64,000 nucleotides of DNA from Hofstenia miamia (taxonomy: Eukaryota; Xenacoelomorpha; Acoela; Hofsteniidae): assembly GCA_900660155.1 (NCBI GenBank), contig CABFPE010000423.1, positions 365,631 to 429,630 of the forward strand, read 5' to 3'. Below, piece after piece: positions 38,054 through 48,452 of this stretch; the stretch's first letter is position 1; each line of letters starts with the position of its first letter. Position numbers and translations under genes: made by a program. The notes below the pieces were generated by a model, which saw only the letters and a list, made by a program, of their open reading frames with translations, did not search any database and was not told the origin of the DNA.

Positions 38054-40666
38054 ATGGACAGACCAGGATTATTTGAAGTTTTTGACAATGTTGTTATGGA
38101 AAATGACGAAGAAGAAGATGACTCAGAAGAGGAAGATATCGTGGAAATATTCTCCGATGACTCCACAGATTCAGAAGAAGATGTGCGCTTGGAACCACTT
38201 CAAAGATATGTTGGCCGCGATGGAAATACTCAATGGACAAATCAGCCACCTGTTCAAAGAAGAGCGCCGAGGCATAATATTTTACGTGAAGCAGGTGGTC
38301 CAACAGTTCTCGCTGATCCTAACACTATTCCGGAAGCCTTCTCTCTTTTTGTGACAGACCATATGATAGAATCAATTGTGCGTTACACCAACATCAATGC
38401 TCATTTTGTTATAGATCAACCAGATTGTGCAGCATTCATTCGTGATCGTTGGCATGATACCGATGTTGTGGAGATGAAAAGTTTAATTGGACTGTTCATT
38501 CTAACAACGAAAGTTATGAACAAATGTGGTCTGCGGACTTGGGGCGTCCCATGTTTCGTGCCTGTATGAGTCTCTTGCGGTTTAAACTTCTTTTACGTTT
38601 TATCCGCTATAATAAGCCTCTACGACTGCAACAACCTCGAGAAATGCGTCATAAACTTGCTCCATTCATTGAGATTTGGAATCAGTTTGTAAATCACTGT
38701 CGTGCGTGCTATAGACCAGGTGCTAATATTACAGTAGATGAACAGTTAGTAGGCTTTCGTGGCCGATGCCCTTTCCGCGTATATATGCCTAAAAAGCCAA
38801 ATAGATATGGCATAAAGATTTGGATGGCTGCAGATGCACAAACTGCCTATTGTTTCAATGCAGAAATTTACTTGGGTCGTGAGAATGGAGAAAATCGAGC
38901 TGTGCGTCTTGATCAACAAGTAGTGGAGCGTTTGATTGAACCTCTTCATGGTAGTGGGAGAAATGTAACCTGCGATAGATTTTTTACCAGCGTCCCTTTG
39001 GCTGAATCATTGCTGCATAATAATCTTACTATACTTGGAACCATCATGCCAAACAAACCTGAAATACCACGCCAGTTGTCGAGAAGTCGTCACCATCCAG
39101 TTGGGACAAATGTCTTCTGTTTTTCTGAAAGAAAAACTCTACTTTTCCATGTTCCACGGGTCAGTAAAGCAGTCCATATTTTGAGCACCATGCATCATAC
39201 TAGTGAAGTCGACGAAGAACCTCCCTTCAAGCCAGCCATCATCAAGGACTACAATGCTACAAAATGGGGAGTAGATGCAGTCGACCAAATGGTGGCTTCT
39301 TACTCATGCAATCGTCAATCACGGCGTTGGCCCAACAAGCTGTTTCACAACATGTTGGACCTTGCAGCCTTGAATGCTCATGTGATTTTCATTCATCGTC
39401 ATCCCAACTGGAATGCTGGAAAAAACTTTCGCCGTCGTTTGTTCCTGGCTGAACTGGGTAAATCTCTTGTGCGCGATGAAATCCAAAGGCGAGCGACCCC
39501 ATGTTTCGTGCCTGTATGAGTCTCTTGCGGTTTAAACTTCTTTTACGTTTTATCCGCTATAATAAGCCTCTACGACTGCAACATCCTCGAGAAATGCTGC
39601 ATAAACTTGCTCTATTCATTGAGATTTGGAATCAATTTGTAAATCACTGTCATGCGTGCTATAGACCAGGTGCTAATATTACAGTAGATGAACAGTTAGT
39701 AGGCTTTCGTGGCCGATGCCCTTTCCGCGTATATATGCCTAAAAAGCCAAATAGATATGGCATAAAGATTTGGATGGCTGCAGATGCACAAACTGCCTAT
39801 TGTTTCAATGCAGAAATTTACTTGGGTCGTGAGAATATAGAAAATCGAGCTGTGCGTCTTGATCAACAAATAGTGGAGCGTTTGATTGAACCTCTTCATG
39901 GTAGTGGGAGAAATGTAACCTGCGATAGATTTTTTACCAGCGTCCCTTTGGCTGAATCATTGCTGCATAATAATCTTACTATACTTGGAACCATCATGCC
40001 AAACAAACCTAAAATACCCCGCCAGTTGTCGAGAAGTCGTCACCATCCAGTTGGGACAAATGTCTTCTGTTTTTCTGAAAGAAAAACTCTACTTTTCCAT
40101 GCTCCACGGGTCAGTAAAGCAGTCCATATTTTGAGCATCATGCATCATACTAGTGAAGTCGACGAAGAACCTCCCTTCAAGCCAGCCATCATCAAGGACT
40201 ACAATGCTACAAAATGGGGAGTATATGCATTCGACCAAATGGTGGCTTCTTACTCATGCAATCGTCAATCACGGCGTTGGCCCAACAAGCTGTTTCACAA
40301 CATGCTGGACCTTGCAGCCTTGAATGCTCATGTGATTTTCATTCATCTTCATCCCAACTGGAATGCTGGAAAAACTTTCGCCGTCGTTTGTTCCTGGCTG
40401 AACTGGGTAAATCTCTTGTGTGCGATGAAATCCAAAGGCGAGCGAACCAGCCAAACAACAGGGAATAGGTCAAAACAGCAATCCAGCAATGTGGAATCAT
40501 CCCACAGCAAGCCATCCCAGCACCACCACATCATGTCGCTGATGGTGCAAGGGGTCGCTGCCATCTCTGTGTACGAAGGACACAGACAAGGAAAGTCTGT
40601 GGAGACTGCCAGCTCTTTGTGTGCCCTAACCATGCCACAACTGTCTGTCAACAGTGCCATCAATAG
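38054..40666 (+). pseudogene. piggyBac transposase, frame-broken and duplicated
   Basis: The start is taken at ATG 38054 (MDRPGLFEVFD), followed by an acidic N-terminus. The first frame runs to 38569. The catalytic core resumes in another frame at 38524 (YEQMWSADLGRPMFRACMS), so a small deletion or shift lies near 38500. Core copy 1 (to about 39497) keeps all three catalytic Asp blocks: ITVDEQL, VTCDRFF and KWGVDAVDQM. Core copy 2 (39501 on) reads KWGVYAFDQM, replacing the third catalytic Asp with Tyr, and has lost one A near 40370, which shifts the frame. The C-terminal cysteine-rich domain (40559-40666: CHLC, CGDC, CPNH, CQQCHQ, then stop) is intact in the shifted frame. No functional protein is expected. 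Confidence 0.88.
38548..40445 (+). repeat. 950-bp tandem duplication inside piggyBac
   Basis: Units 38548-39497 and 39498-40445 are about 98% identical by eye (38551 pairs with 39501). Each covers the transposase catalytic core. The join is at CCATGTTTCG after the end of the first core. The differences are scattered substitutions plus one deleted A in unit 2. Either a real duplication or an assembly join of two alleles could produce this. Confidence 0.9.
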
Positions 40667-40901
40667 ACTGGTATACATACATTTTTCTTATTTCTATATT
40701 CACCTTATACTTAGAACTGTTGTACAGATATCACTATTATACCTTATTCATGTGTTGTATATCGTAAATAAACATTTGGCTGATGAATATAATTATTAGT
40801 TCTTCAATTATATGTTTGAATGTTAAAATATAAAAAGTGTGACAATTGTCACTAGATGTACCTAATATGTAATTATTTGTGATGAACCGTAGAAGGGTTA
40901 A

Positions 40902-43900
40902 TCGAGTTGAAGATTTATATATTTATATTTGAAATTCCTTCTTAATTTACAAGGAAATCCATTAAACATCAAACTAGATTGTAAATCTATATGTAATAAA
41001 TTATATTCGAAGATAGCGATATTTATAATACACTTGCATGAACTAACTTATCTGAGTAGTTTTATGGCAACTGGGAATTTGGCTTTTGTCCCTTTTCATG
41101 GTATCCTGCGTTAACTTGAGGATCGGTATTAAACATGATTTGAGTTGCATTCGGCCGGAATATTTACAGCCGTTAGTGCCTTAAATAATGGTAGTTATTT
41201 TACTGGTATGACTTCGTTCTTAATGGGATTAATACAGTATTACCCAGATTTATCACCACTCTGTACAAAGTCAATTTTGGCGCTAAGTGGAGTAGGCGAT
41301 AAATCAAGGTTGGTCATATTATAGCTGCACATGTTACTCTGGACATGTATCGCTATTTCCAATGTACATTATTATTGCATGTTGCGCAAATTCGAGAAGT
41401 CATGAAAAATGTATTACTTTAACCTTAAAATTGTTAATCTTTTAAAGTATTTCATGCACAGCATTAAGTTTTAGTACACATGTTCAATATTAAATTCACC
41501 AATAGATGTGCCCATTTTATATGCAGTTTTAGCAAAGAGTACTTCTGCAACATTATTCCGAAATGGATTCACATTGAAAATAATGCAACATCATTTAGTT
41601 ACTAAAATACGTTTGATGGCGCTAAATAGGAGGCCAACTATGCCATTGTACCAGATCAAAATCATAGCGGATGGCGGTGTATGTTCACTAGAATCACTTC
41701 CTGCATGCTAATTTAGGCTGTAAATCCGGGTTGGCACTAAATCATGCGCTATTAATCGAGGATAGACGGTACTTCATGTCACCATGTAAACTGAATAATA
41801 CCCTAAGGAAATGTTTTTAATCGGAAAAGAATTAAATTTAGTTTTAATTTTTGTTCAACGATTCTATAATATGCAGATTTTATAAGACAATTAATTCATT
41901 GCTATCGAAGAACATGCGCCTATTTTCGTTGTAATGACATGTTATAATATATTGACACTTTAACTCATGTCGTTCTTGCAACAATAGGCAAGTGTGCATG
42001 AATGTTTTGGAACGAGTCGTTTGATGAGATAGTAAACAAAATTGTTAATGATAATGTTCACTTGAGTTGGTTGACGAACAGCAAGAGAAATTCAATGCGA
42101 ATAGATTATTCTCGCTTTGAACTTCATTCTCTGTCCCATTAGATTATTCTATATACAAAAATTTAAGTTTTAGATTTCGTTTTAATAAATTTGGTGCAAT
42201 TCTAGAAACAAATATTTATTTTTATTGTTAGTATTTGTTATTTTTTAAAGTATAACCGCATTCCAGATGGCCAAATTACATAATGGTGGAAATTTGAGGT
42301 CTTCGCGTGCTTACTAAAATTATTTGAAATTAATTTTTATTCAATCAAATTTTGATTTAAACCGCAAGTTGCCTATTGTAAGATACAAACCGTGTCTGCA
42401 TTTTGAAACAATGTTCTCCAAGTCTATGAGGAAATGTGACACTCCTAAGATTTTGATAGTTGGACTTCCCTGTTCTGTTGAAAAATTCCGTTCACGCGTG
42501 CTGTACGCAAAGTCAGCCAGAATCGCGGCCAGGTGCGACATGAAAATGAAAGAGGAGATTATTCTATGTACAGTGGTGTTTTCAGATTTTGAGATATCTT
42601 AATTTTTGGTGAGTTAAGACTTTCAAATTTTTATTTTAGAAACCATAACAAATTGTAAAAAATGTCTGTATTATTTGAGGTTAAGACATAGTTTCACATT
42701 TTTAATGAATGTCTCTTTTCATTCGCAAGCCCTTCATTGAATCATTTGTACGACATCAGTTGTTTCTCAGTACTAAACTAGATGGTTTTTTTTTGAAGTA
42801 TTTTCACTTTAGATTTTACATTTTTCTAAATTTATTGGAAATCTTTACAAAAATGATCAGTGTGTTTTTTGATTAACGTTTTCTCTTTAACACATATTTT
42901 GACGTTTTTCTTTTAAATGCATTTAATTAATTAAATGTTACATCTTTGTTCATTAACGCGTATTACATCGTCCAACAGTGATTTTTTGGGTGTAAGAATG
43001 TTTAATTCGAGATATTTTTATGGCCTTGAACGCGATGGTTCTCATTATTATGTCCGCGTAGGTGATATTTATAGGAAATATAATTTCGGTTTAATACAAA
43101 ATTCGAAAATTTGGAGAACTATTAAAAATGTGAAAAATCAATATTCAGTTTTACTAGGTCGGGGTATGCCATTTGTGGGTAGTTTGTGTCCAGAAAACAG
43201 TGGAGCGATCTATTTTGTCAACAGATGTCTGGTTTTTAGAAAGAAACATTTCAAATAATGCTATTTACATTTCAACTATTCACTTCGTAAAAATTCGATT
43301 AAATTGAAAATCACTTCCAAAGTGAACGGTGAGATAATGATCATTCAATTAAAGTAAATATTGTTTTACGCAATGTCTAGAAGTTCTTCTTTGATAAAAC
43401 AAAAATTCATTATTATTTTAATTAAATTGCTGTTTTCTATTCCATATTTAATTTAGGTTTTGACTTTGTTGCCACTAATTCGCATATTTCAGCAAAACTA
43501 ATTTTGTAGATACAGTAGCGATGGAGTATTTTTTATTTACCAAGCTCTGGCTTATACTGAAGCATAATAAAAAATTTGTCGTCTTGAATATTATACAACA
43601 GTTCACACAAGTCAACCTAAATGCAGTACATTCTTTAGAATTTATAAGCAATGTGTTGAAAAATATTTACATTTTGAAATTTTACATTAGTATTTTATAA
43701 TCTGAAAATCAATTTCAGCTTTTCAATTTCACAATGTAGAGTTTGTTATAGATTTATAACATACATAAAAATGACATTTTAGCAAGGTTATTAAATTGTG
43801 TCGAATTAACATTAATTTTAATAGGCCGGCCTTTGACCTAAACTTTCAACCCATGCCCATTTCTGGTTTTTTATTGAATTTCAACTTCAAAAAATTCTCT

Positions 43901-45130
43901 TCATTATTACATCTTTGAGGAAATTATTGGTGACGCTCTACATGCATATCCATCAATTACTTAAAATAAGTGTACTAATCTGGATTATATCAGTCCGTTA
44001 TTTTTTATCAGCGAACAGCTTCATCCAAACACATTTTCTACTCCCTCAAACTTTAAGTTATCCAGCAGTGTTTAAACGACGTCGTTTGAAATGAAAAGAA
44101 GCGATAATTTTGTAAGAAACTAGTCACTATAAGTCTGACTGATTATACTAAAAATGAGATAGTTACAGTGAAATTCTATGGGAATTATTTCCAAAGCCGC
44201 TTTTGTTTGTTGTTTAGCAGTTTATTCGCATGCTCGAATTTCCAGTTATTAATATAAAACTTAAATTAGCTCAATTCGTATAATTGAATCCCATGCTTAT
44301 TTTCAATTTATCCAAAGTAAACATTTTATTGCACATAATGTTTGTAGAATGTCAATTTTGTTTGTGATATCTCTCACATGTTTAGATAATTGAAAGTTTA
44401 CTGTACTTGTTTAACGATCAACGCAAATAGTTAATGGTTTAGACTATATATATCGTTTGTTTTCTTGGTAATTATTCAAACTCGTTAGCAACAATGTTAA
44501 AAATGATTCGTCTGAGAACAATTCTAATGTCGCTTTGTACATTTTGGCAATACTATTTTCTTACTAATGAGGCTACTTTCGTTTACAACTAAAAGTTTTC
44601 AAAGCGGTGCTTTAAATAATTTTGCTATCTTGCATTTTCTTTTTATTTCTCTGCTGTATTATAGTTTGATAATGTATTTTATCACATACTTTGATGTTAG
44701 ACTGTAAAGTAACCGTGAGAATTAATCAAAATAAACTCCTTGTGTGAAAATTATACATGAAAAATTTTTAAGACTTCCTTATTTGCAGCTATGACATTTC
44801 AATAGAATTTTTTTGCAGATAATAACTTTGGAAAATACGAGTTGTTTACTTCGTGATTTTAAAGCTATTTTTTTATTTTATTGATGTAATTTTTCTGACA
44901 AATGGTTTTTCGAAAACGCGTAATGCTGAAAGAAATATAAATGAGAAAAGTATAAATCTGAAAAACCATTATTTAGTTAGATCGTCTCCATGTTTTTCTA
45001 CGATGGTTTGTAATGTTTTTAAGGAATGTCGATCTCTTGGATAAACCGTTCTTCTCAGGTGTTGTTTATAAGCTGTGATGTTCCTCTTTTTGCCTAATCA
45101 GCATATCAAATTTTGAGTTTCTTCGATTGA
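40902..45130. other. No certain gene; one imperfect inverted-repeat element
   Basis: AT-rich sequence with normal CpG. Open frames at 42324-42602 (92 codons) and 42935-43258 (107 codons, with ERDGSHYYVRVGDIYRKYNF) are longer than most chance frames here but match nothing recognised. An imperfect inverted repeat at about 41110-41770 is listed separately. Confidence 0.4.
41110..41770. repeat. Imperfect inverted repeat, possible MITE
   Basis: The left end around 41115-41172 (ATTAAACATGATTTGAGTTG, then TTTACAGCC) pairs loosely with the complement of 41708-41765 (TTTAGGCTGTAAATC, CTAAATCATGCGCTATTAAT). Two internal copies of TTTGGCGCTAA / GATGGCGCTAA are present. Target duplications were not found, so the call is weak. 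Confidence 0.3.
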
Positions 45131-45494
45131 TTCAAGAATTCGCCTCAAATATTGGAAGCTGAAGATGGACGTTGGATTCCTCCCAATAGTATTCTTACCA
45201 AAGGCGTACGCTGGGTTTTCTTCCAAGGTCATCTAAATTGTGATCAAAAACCGGATGATGACGTCTTGTGAAATTTTTAAATTTTGAAAAAATAACCTGA
45301 AAATGTGTCTCACAACCATATTTTTTAGTGTTTTATATTTTTTAACTAAAAATTTTTGTTATTTAGTCATTCAAAATCAATGCTGGAAACCTGAATGGGC
45401 ATTACACCATGTCTCCCTAGGGTACGCCACTAATTTCTACAATAAGGAATCCGCAATTGAATTCAATCAAAAGTGTCAAAAACATAAACAGTGA
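45131..45494 (+). CDS. Putative 3' exons of an unrecognised host gene upstream of vasa
   Basis: Two coding-like pieces lie in the same orientation just before the helicase gene. The first (about 45137-45260) reads NSPQILEAEDGRWIPPNSIL and on through VRWVFFQGHLNCDQKPDDD. The second (45367-45494, ending in TGA) reads IQNQCWKPEWALHHVSLGYA and on through NKESAIEFNQKCQ. It follows an acceptor-like TTTTTGTTATTTAG. Composition is protein-like and unlike the surrounding AT-rich chance frames. However, a donor that joins the two pieces in frame could not be fixed, so the exon structure is uncertain. Two AATAAA signals (45730 and 45764) follow and would end this transcript. The family is not recognised. 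A decayed gene is the alternative. Confidence 0.4.
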
Positions 45495-45729
45495 TCCTTG
45501 CGATGTTGTATTGATGGTACAGATTTGAACCAACGGCCTCGGTAAATATTCAAAAGTTTCAAGTGTCAAATTTGAAACGCATTTCGTTGAAATAAAAATT
45601 GAACTTTCCAATTTTTAGAGGACATCTTAGAAAACTGATTTTCCCGAAATATTGATAGGTTTTTCTGTCATTGCAAACGGTCATAGAAAAACATGGTGAG
45701 CTTTCTACAAAGTAGTAATCTTGTCTCTG

Positions 45730-45769
45730 AATAAATGTTTTCCTGATGAATTTGTACTTTTAAAATAAA
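45730..45769 (+). terminator. Poly(A) signals ahead of vasa
   Basis: Two AATAAA hexamers, at 45730-45735 and 45764-45769, lie 79-113 bases before the helicase start codon, on the same strand. They would end the transcript of the upstream exons. With the acceptor-like site at 45841 they form the poly(A)-then-acceptor spacing seen between genes of trans-spliced operons. Confidence 0.45.
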
Positions 45770-45827
45770 GAATATATTGTGTACATTAAATATATTAAAT
45801 TTTTGCCAACTGTCTTAGAATTTAAAT

Positions 45828-45842
45828 TTAATTTATTTTTAG
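45828..45842 (+). promoter_or_regulatory. Splice-acceptor-like site 5 bases before the vasa ATG
   Basis: A T-rich run ending in TTTATTTTTAG places AG at 45841-45842, with the start codon at 45848. An exon starting here would leave a 5-base 5' UTR before the ATG, so this is either the 3' end of a 5'-UTR intron or a spliced-leader trans-splice site. The very short leader and the poly(A) signal 73 bases upstream favour the latter. Confidence 0.5.
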
Positions 45843-45847
45843 TGACA

Positions 45848-47848
45848 ATGGGAGACTGGGATGACGAGAATTGGGGAGAAGATCCAGTACCTTTAAATAA
45901 CAAACCAGCATCACAATCTACAAAGTATGCTCCTGATTGGGATTGCTCATGTGGTGCAACGCGAAATTTTGGTTCTAAAAGGTTATGTAGGTCTTGCGGA
46001 GCACCTAATCCAAACGAAAATGGCACTTCAAATTCACGATTTTCAAATCGATCTAGTTCTGGAGGATTTGGAGACTGGGATTGTCAGTGTGGAGCAGTAA
46101 AAAATTTTGCATCTAAGAGGTTCTGTCGAATGTGCAATGTGCCAAGGGCTGACGGTGAAGCTTCATCCAATTCATTCACCAATCAAAATCAATCTGGCGA
46201 TTGGGATTGTTCTTGTGGTGCAACAAGAAACTATTCTTCCAAGCAATTTTGTCGATTTTGCGATGCCCCCAGACCATCTTCTGCTGCTGGTGGTAGTGGA
46301 TTTTCTAGGAATGAATTTACATTAAGTGACTGGGATTGCGAATGTGGAGCAACAAGAAATTTTGGTACAAAGCGTAATTGTTATCAGTGTGGTGCACCAC
46401 GACCTGTAAATATTTCAAATAACCAATTGTCCGCTAAGAAAGCACCCGTTACTTACATTCCACCTGAAGAAAGCGATGATGAAAGTACCATTTTCCGGCA
46501 AACCCATGATGGTATTAACTTTGATAACTTTGACTCTATATCAGTAAAGTTTACTGGCTCAAATCCTGTCTGCGCTATTCCAAATTTCAATTATGATGGC
46601 TTAGCAAGTTCCTTGAAAAAAAATATTAAAAAATCAAATTATGTAAAGCCAACTCCTGTACAAAAGTATGCAATTCCCTGCATTGCTGCAGGTAGAGATT
46701 TAATGGCTTGTGCACAAACGGGTTCAGGTAAAACCGCTGCTTTTGCAATACCTATACTTTCTGGACTTATAGACACTAATCTTTCGACTGTCGGTGCATT
46801 AGTTATTGTCCCTACTCGTGAACTTGCCGATCAGGTTTATCGGGAGTTTGTGAAGTTAGCTTATAATACGGGTATAAAACCTTGTGTAGTTTATGGTGGT
46901 GTGAGTGTTAGACATCAACTCTCTCAAATATCTCGTGGTTCAAACATTGTAATTGCTACTCCAGGTCGACTTCTTCAATTTCTCCGAGATGGTAGTTTGT
47001 TACTGAGTAATCTGAAATATCTTGTATTAGATGAAGCGGATCGCATGCTAGACACTGGGTTTCAACCTGACATTCGTGAAATTTGTAGTGGTTTTGATAT
47101 GCCATCTTGCAAAAATCGTATTACTACTATGTTCTCTGCAACTTTTTCCGATGATGTGCAAGAAGTAGCAGGAGAACTGTTGAACAATTATTTATTTTTA
47201 ACAGTTGGGGCTGTCACGGGTTCACCAAATTCCGATATTACCCAACATTTTGTTTGTGTGGAGAATAGCGAAAAGAAAAATGTTTTGAAGAAAATTATTG
47301 ATGATAATCCTAACATTGGAAAAACACTTGTATTTGTTGAAAGAATAGCAACCGTTGGATTTTTGGCTTCATTTATGAGTTCCTATGGATATAAAACCAC
47401 ATGTCTCAGCAGTGAGTTTACACAACAGTTACGGGAAGAAGCTCTAAGAGATTTTAGAAGTGGTAAATGTTCTATTCTTGTTGCAACAAATGTAGCGTCT
47501 CGTGGACTTGATATAAAAGAAGTTGGTCATGTAATTAACTATGATCTACCAAACGTTGCAAATGACTATGTTCATAGAATTGGGCGAACGGGCCGAATTG
47601 GCTTGAAAGGTAAGGCCACTTCGTTTTATGTGCCCAATGCTGATTATAAAATGGCTCCTGTGTTGATTGAATATTTGCGGGAGAATAAACAATCAATTCC
47701 AGACTTTTTAATGAATACAACCAGTAGTCTGCCGTCACGTTCAAGACACACTGAAAATAAGTTTGCATCAAATGATTTCCGTGCAAATAGACAGTCAAAT
47801 ACGTCGCAGCAACGAAGTCAAGCAATTTCAGATGATGAAGATTGGTGA
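45848..47848 (+). CDS. vasa (DDX4-like): Vasa-type DEAD-box RNA helicase with four RanBP2-like zinc fingers
   Basis: This 666-residue protein is an ATP-dependent RNA helicase of the Vasa/DDX4 group, which acts in germ granules in mRNA control and the piRNA pathway. The start is ATG 45848 (MGDWDDENW, a Vasa-like acidic/Trp N-terminus); an upstream in-frame ATG (45779) lies before the acceptor-like site and adds implausible sequence. Four fingers of form DWDCxCGAxxNF...C-x2-C lie at residues 30-55, 76-100, 118-143 and 161-186. The helicase core has the Q motif (about 245-272), AQTGSGKT (289-296), PTRELA (322-327), TPGR (371-374), DEAD (395-398), SAT (430-432), SRGLD (551-555) and HRIGRTGR (576-583), all intact. 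The tail ends DDEDW, as Vasa proteins do. The coding sequence has no intron. Most animal Vasa proteins have CCHC knuckles or none, so the finger type is unusual. PL10/DDX3 is less likely given the tail. Confidence 0.93.
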   Translation: MGDWDDENWGEDPVPLNNKPASQSTKYAPDWDCSCGATRNFGSKRLCRSCGAPNPNENGTSNSRFSNRSSSGGFGDWDCQCGAVKNFASKRFCRMCNVPRADGEASSNSFTNQNQSGDWDCSCGATRNYSSKQFCRFCDAPRPSSAAGGSGFSRNEFTLSDWDCECGATRNFGTKRNCYQCGAPRPVNISNNQLSAKKAPVTYIPPEESDDESTIFRQTHDGINFDNFDSISVKFTGSNPVCAIPNFNYDGLASSLKKNIKKSNYVKPTPVQKYAIPCIAAGRDLMACAQTGSGKTAAFAIPILSGLIDTNLSTVGALVIVPTRELADQVYREFVKLAYNTGIKPCVVYGGVSVRHQLSQISRGSNIVIATPGRLLQFLRDGSLLLSNLKYLVLDEADRMLDTGFQPDIREICSGFDMPSCKNRITTMFSATFSDDVQEVAGELLNNYLFLTVGAVTGSPNSDITQHFVCVENSEKKNVLKKIIDDNPNIGKTLVFVERIATVGFLASFMSSYGYKTTCLSSEFTQQLREEALRDFRSGKCSILVATNVASRGLDIKEVGHVINYDLPNVANDYVHRIGRTGRIGLKGKATSFYVPNADYKMAPVLIEYLRENKQSIPDFLMNTTSSLPSRSRHTENKFASNDFRANRQSNTSQQRSQAISDDEDW

Positions 47849-47880
47849 AATTTTGATCCAATTTTGTTTTTTTTAAACTG

Positions 47881-47887
47881 GGTGAGT
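47881..47887 (+). promoter_or_regulatory. Splice-donor-like site in the vasa 3' UTR
   Basis: The sequence CTGG|GTGAGTATG, with GT at 47882, is a strong donor consensus 34 bases after the stop codon. If used, the 3' UTR would be spliced and the hAT MITE at 47976-48444 would sit in that intron. No acceptor was pinned down, so use of the site is unproven. Confidence 0.35.
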
Positions 47888-47967
47888 ATGCTGTTAATCA
47901 TTTCTATTCTATTTTAAAGTGCAAGAAAACATTTGCTTACATTGTACACTATTGCAAGCGTGCCACG

Positions 47968-48452
47968 ATTTGTATTAGAGATGAGCGCGGTACAGGTTTT
48001 GTAAAATTATTTCCACCGCAAAAAAAATACTTCATGGCTAACCACTGAAATTTCCATTTTTACCACAAACCACCGCAATAAATGTTTTCCTCGTATACCG
48101 TGACAATGTCGATTTTTACCTTCGTAAGAATGGATAGATATTTTTACATTGTATTTTTATGGCTATGGATCATTCGTAGAAAATTTTGCTTTGGTATTTT
48201 GTCAATTTGTTCAATTATATTAAAGTAGCATTCAATTTTTCAAGAAATATGCAAAAATTACTATTAATATTTTGTATGTGAAATCTATTAATTTTGCTTC
48301 AGAAACAGTTTTTTGAGAAAATCTTAAAACAAAATACGTTATCTGTATGACTTTTATACCCCCACAAATTGCTTTAATTCTACCGCTAACCGCCGCAATT
48401 GTGTAAATCTCTATCGCAGTATTACCGCACTGCACTCATCTCTAATTTGTAT
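47968..48452. mobile_element. hAT-type MITE with 8-bp target duplication
   Basis: The element at 47976-48444 (469 bp) begins TAGAGATGAGCGCGG and ends with the inverted counterpart CACTCATCTCTA. It is flanked on both sides by ATTTGTAT (47968-47975 and 48445-48452), a perfect 8-bp duplication as made by hAT transposases. It has no coding capacity and is rich in CCGC/GCGG motifs internally (subterminal repeats). It lies 127 bases after the vasa stop codon. Confidence 0.88.

Larger units (their letters stand above)
37561..40897 (+). mobile_element. piggyBac transposon with intact ends, internally duplicated
   Basis: The element is flanked by TTAA on both sides (37557-37560 and 40898-40901), the hallmark of piggyBac insertion. 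The ends are perfect 12-bp inverted repeats (CCCTTCTACGGT at 37561 and its complement ending at 40897). A palindrome TGACAATTGTCA sits inside each end (37581-37592 and 40840-40851), a likely transposase-binding site. The internal region holds a transposase gene in which a 950-bp segment is tandemly duplicated. With complete ends it could still be mobilised in trans, but its own gene is broken. Confidence 0.92.

Noticed and set aside
42935-43258. A 107-codon frame as a host gene
   Set aside because: The composition is plausible but there is no recognisable domain, no splice context and no neighbouring coding signal. It is kept only as a note in the regional entry.
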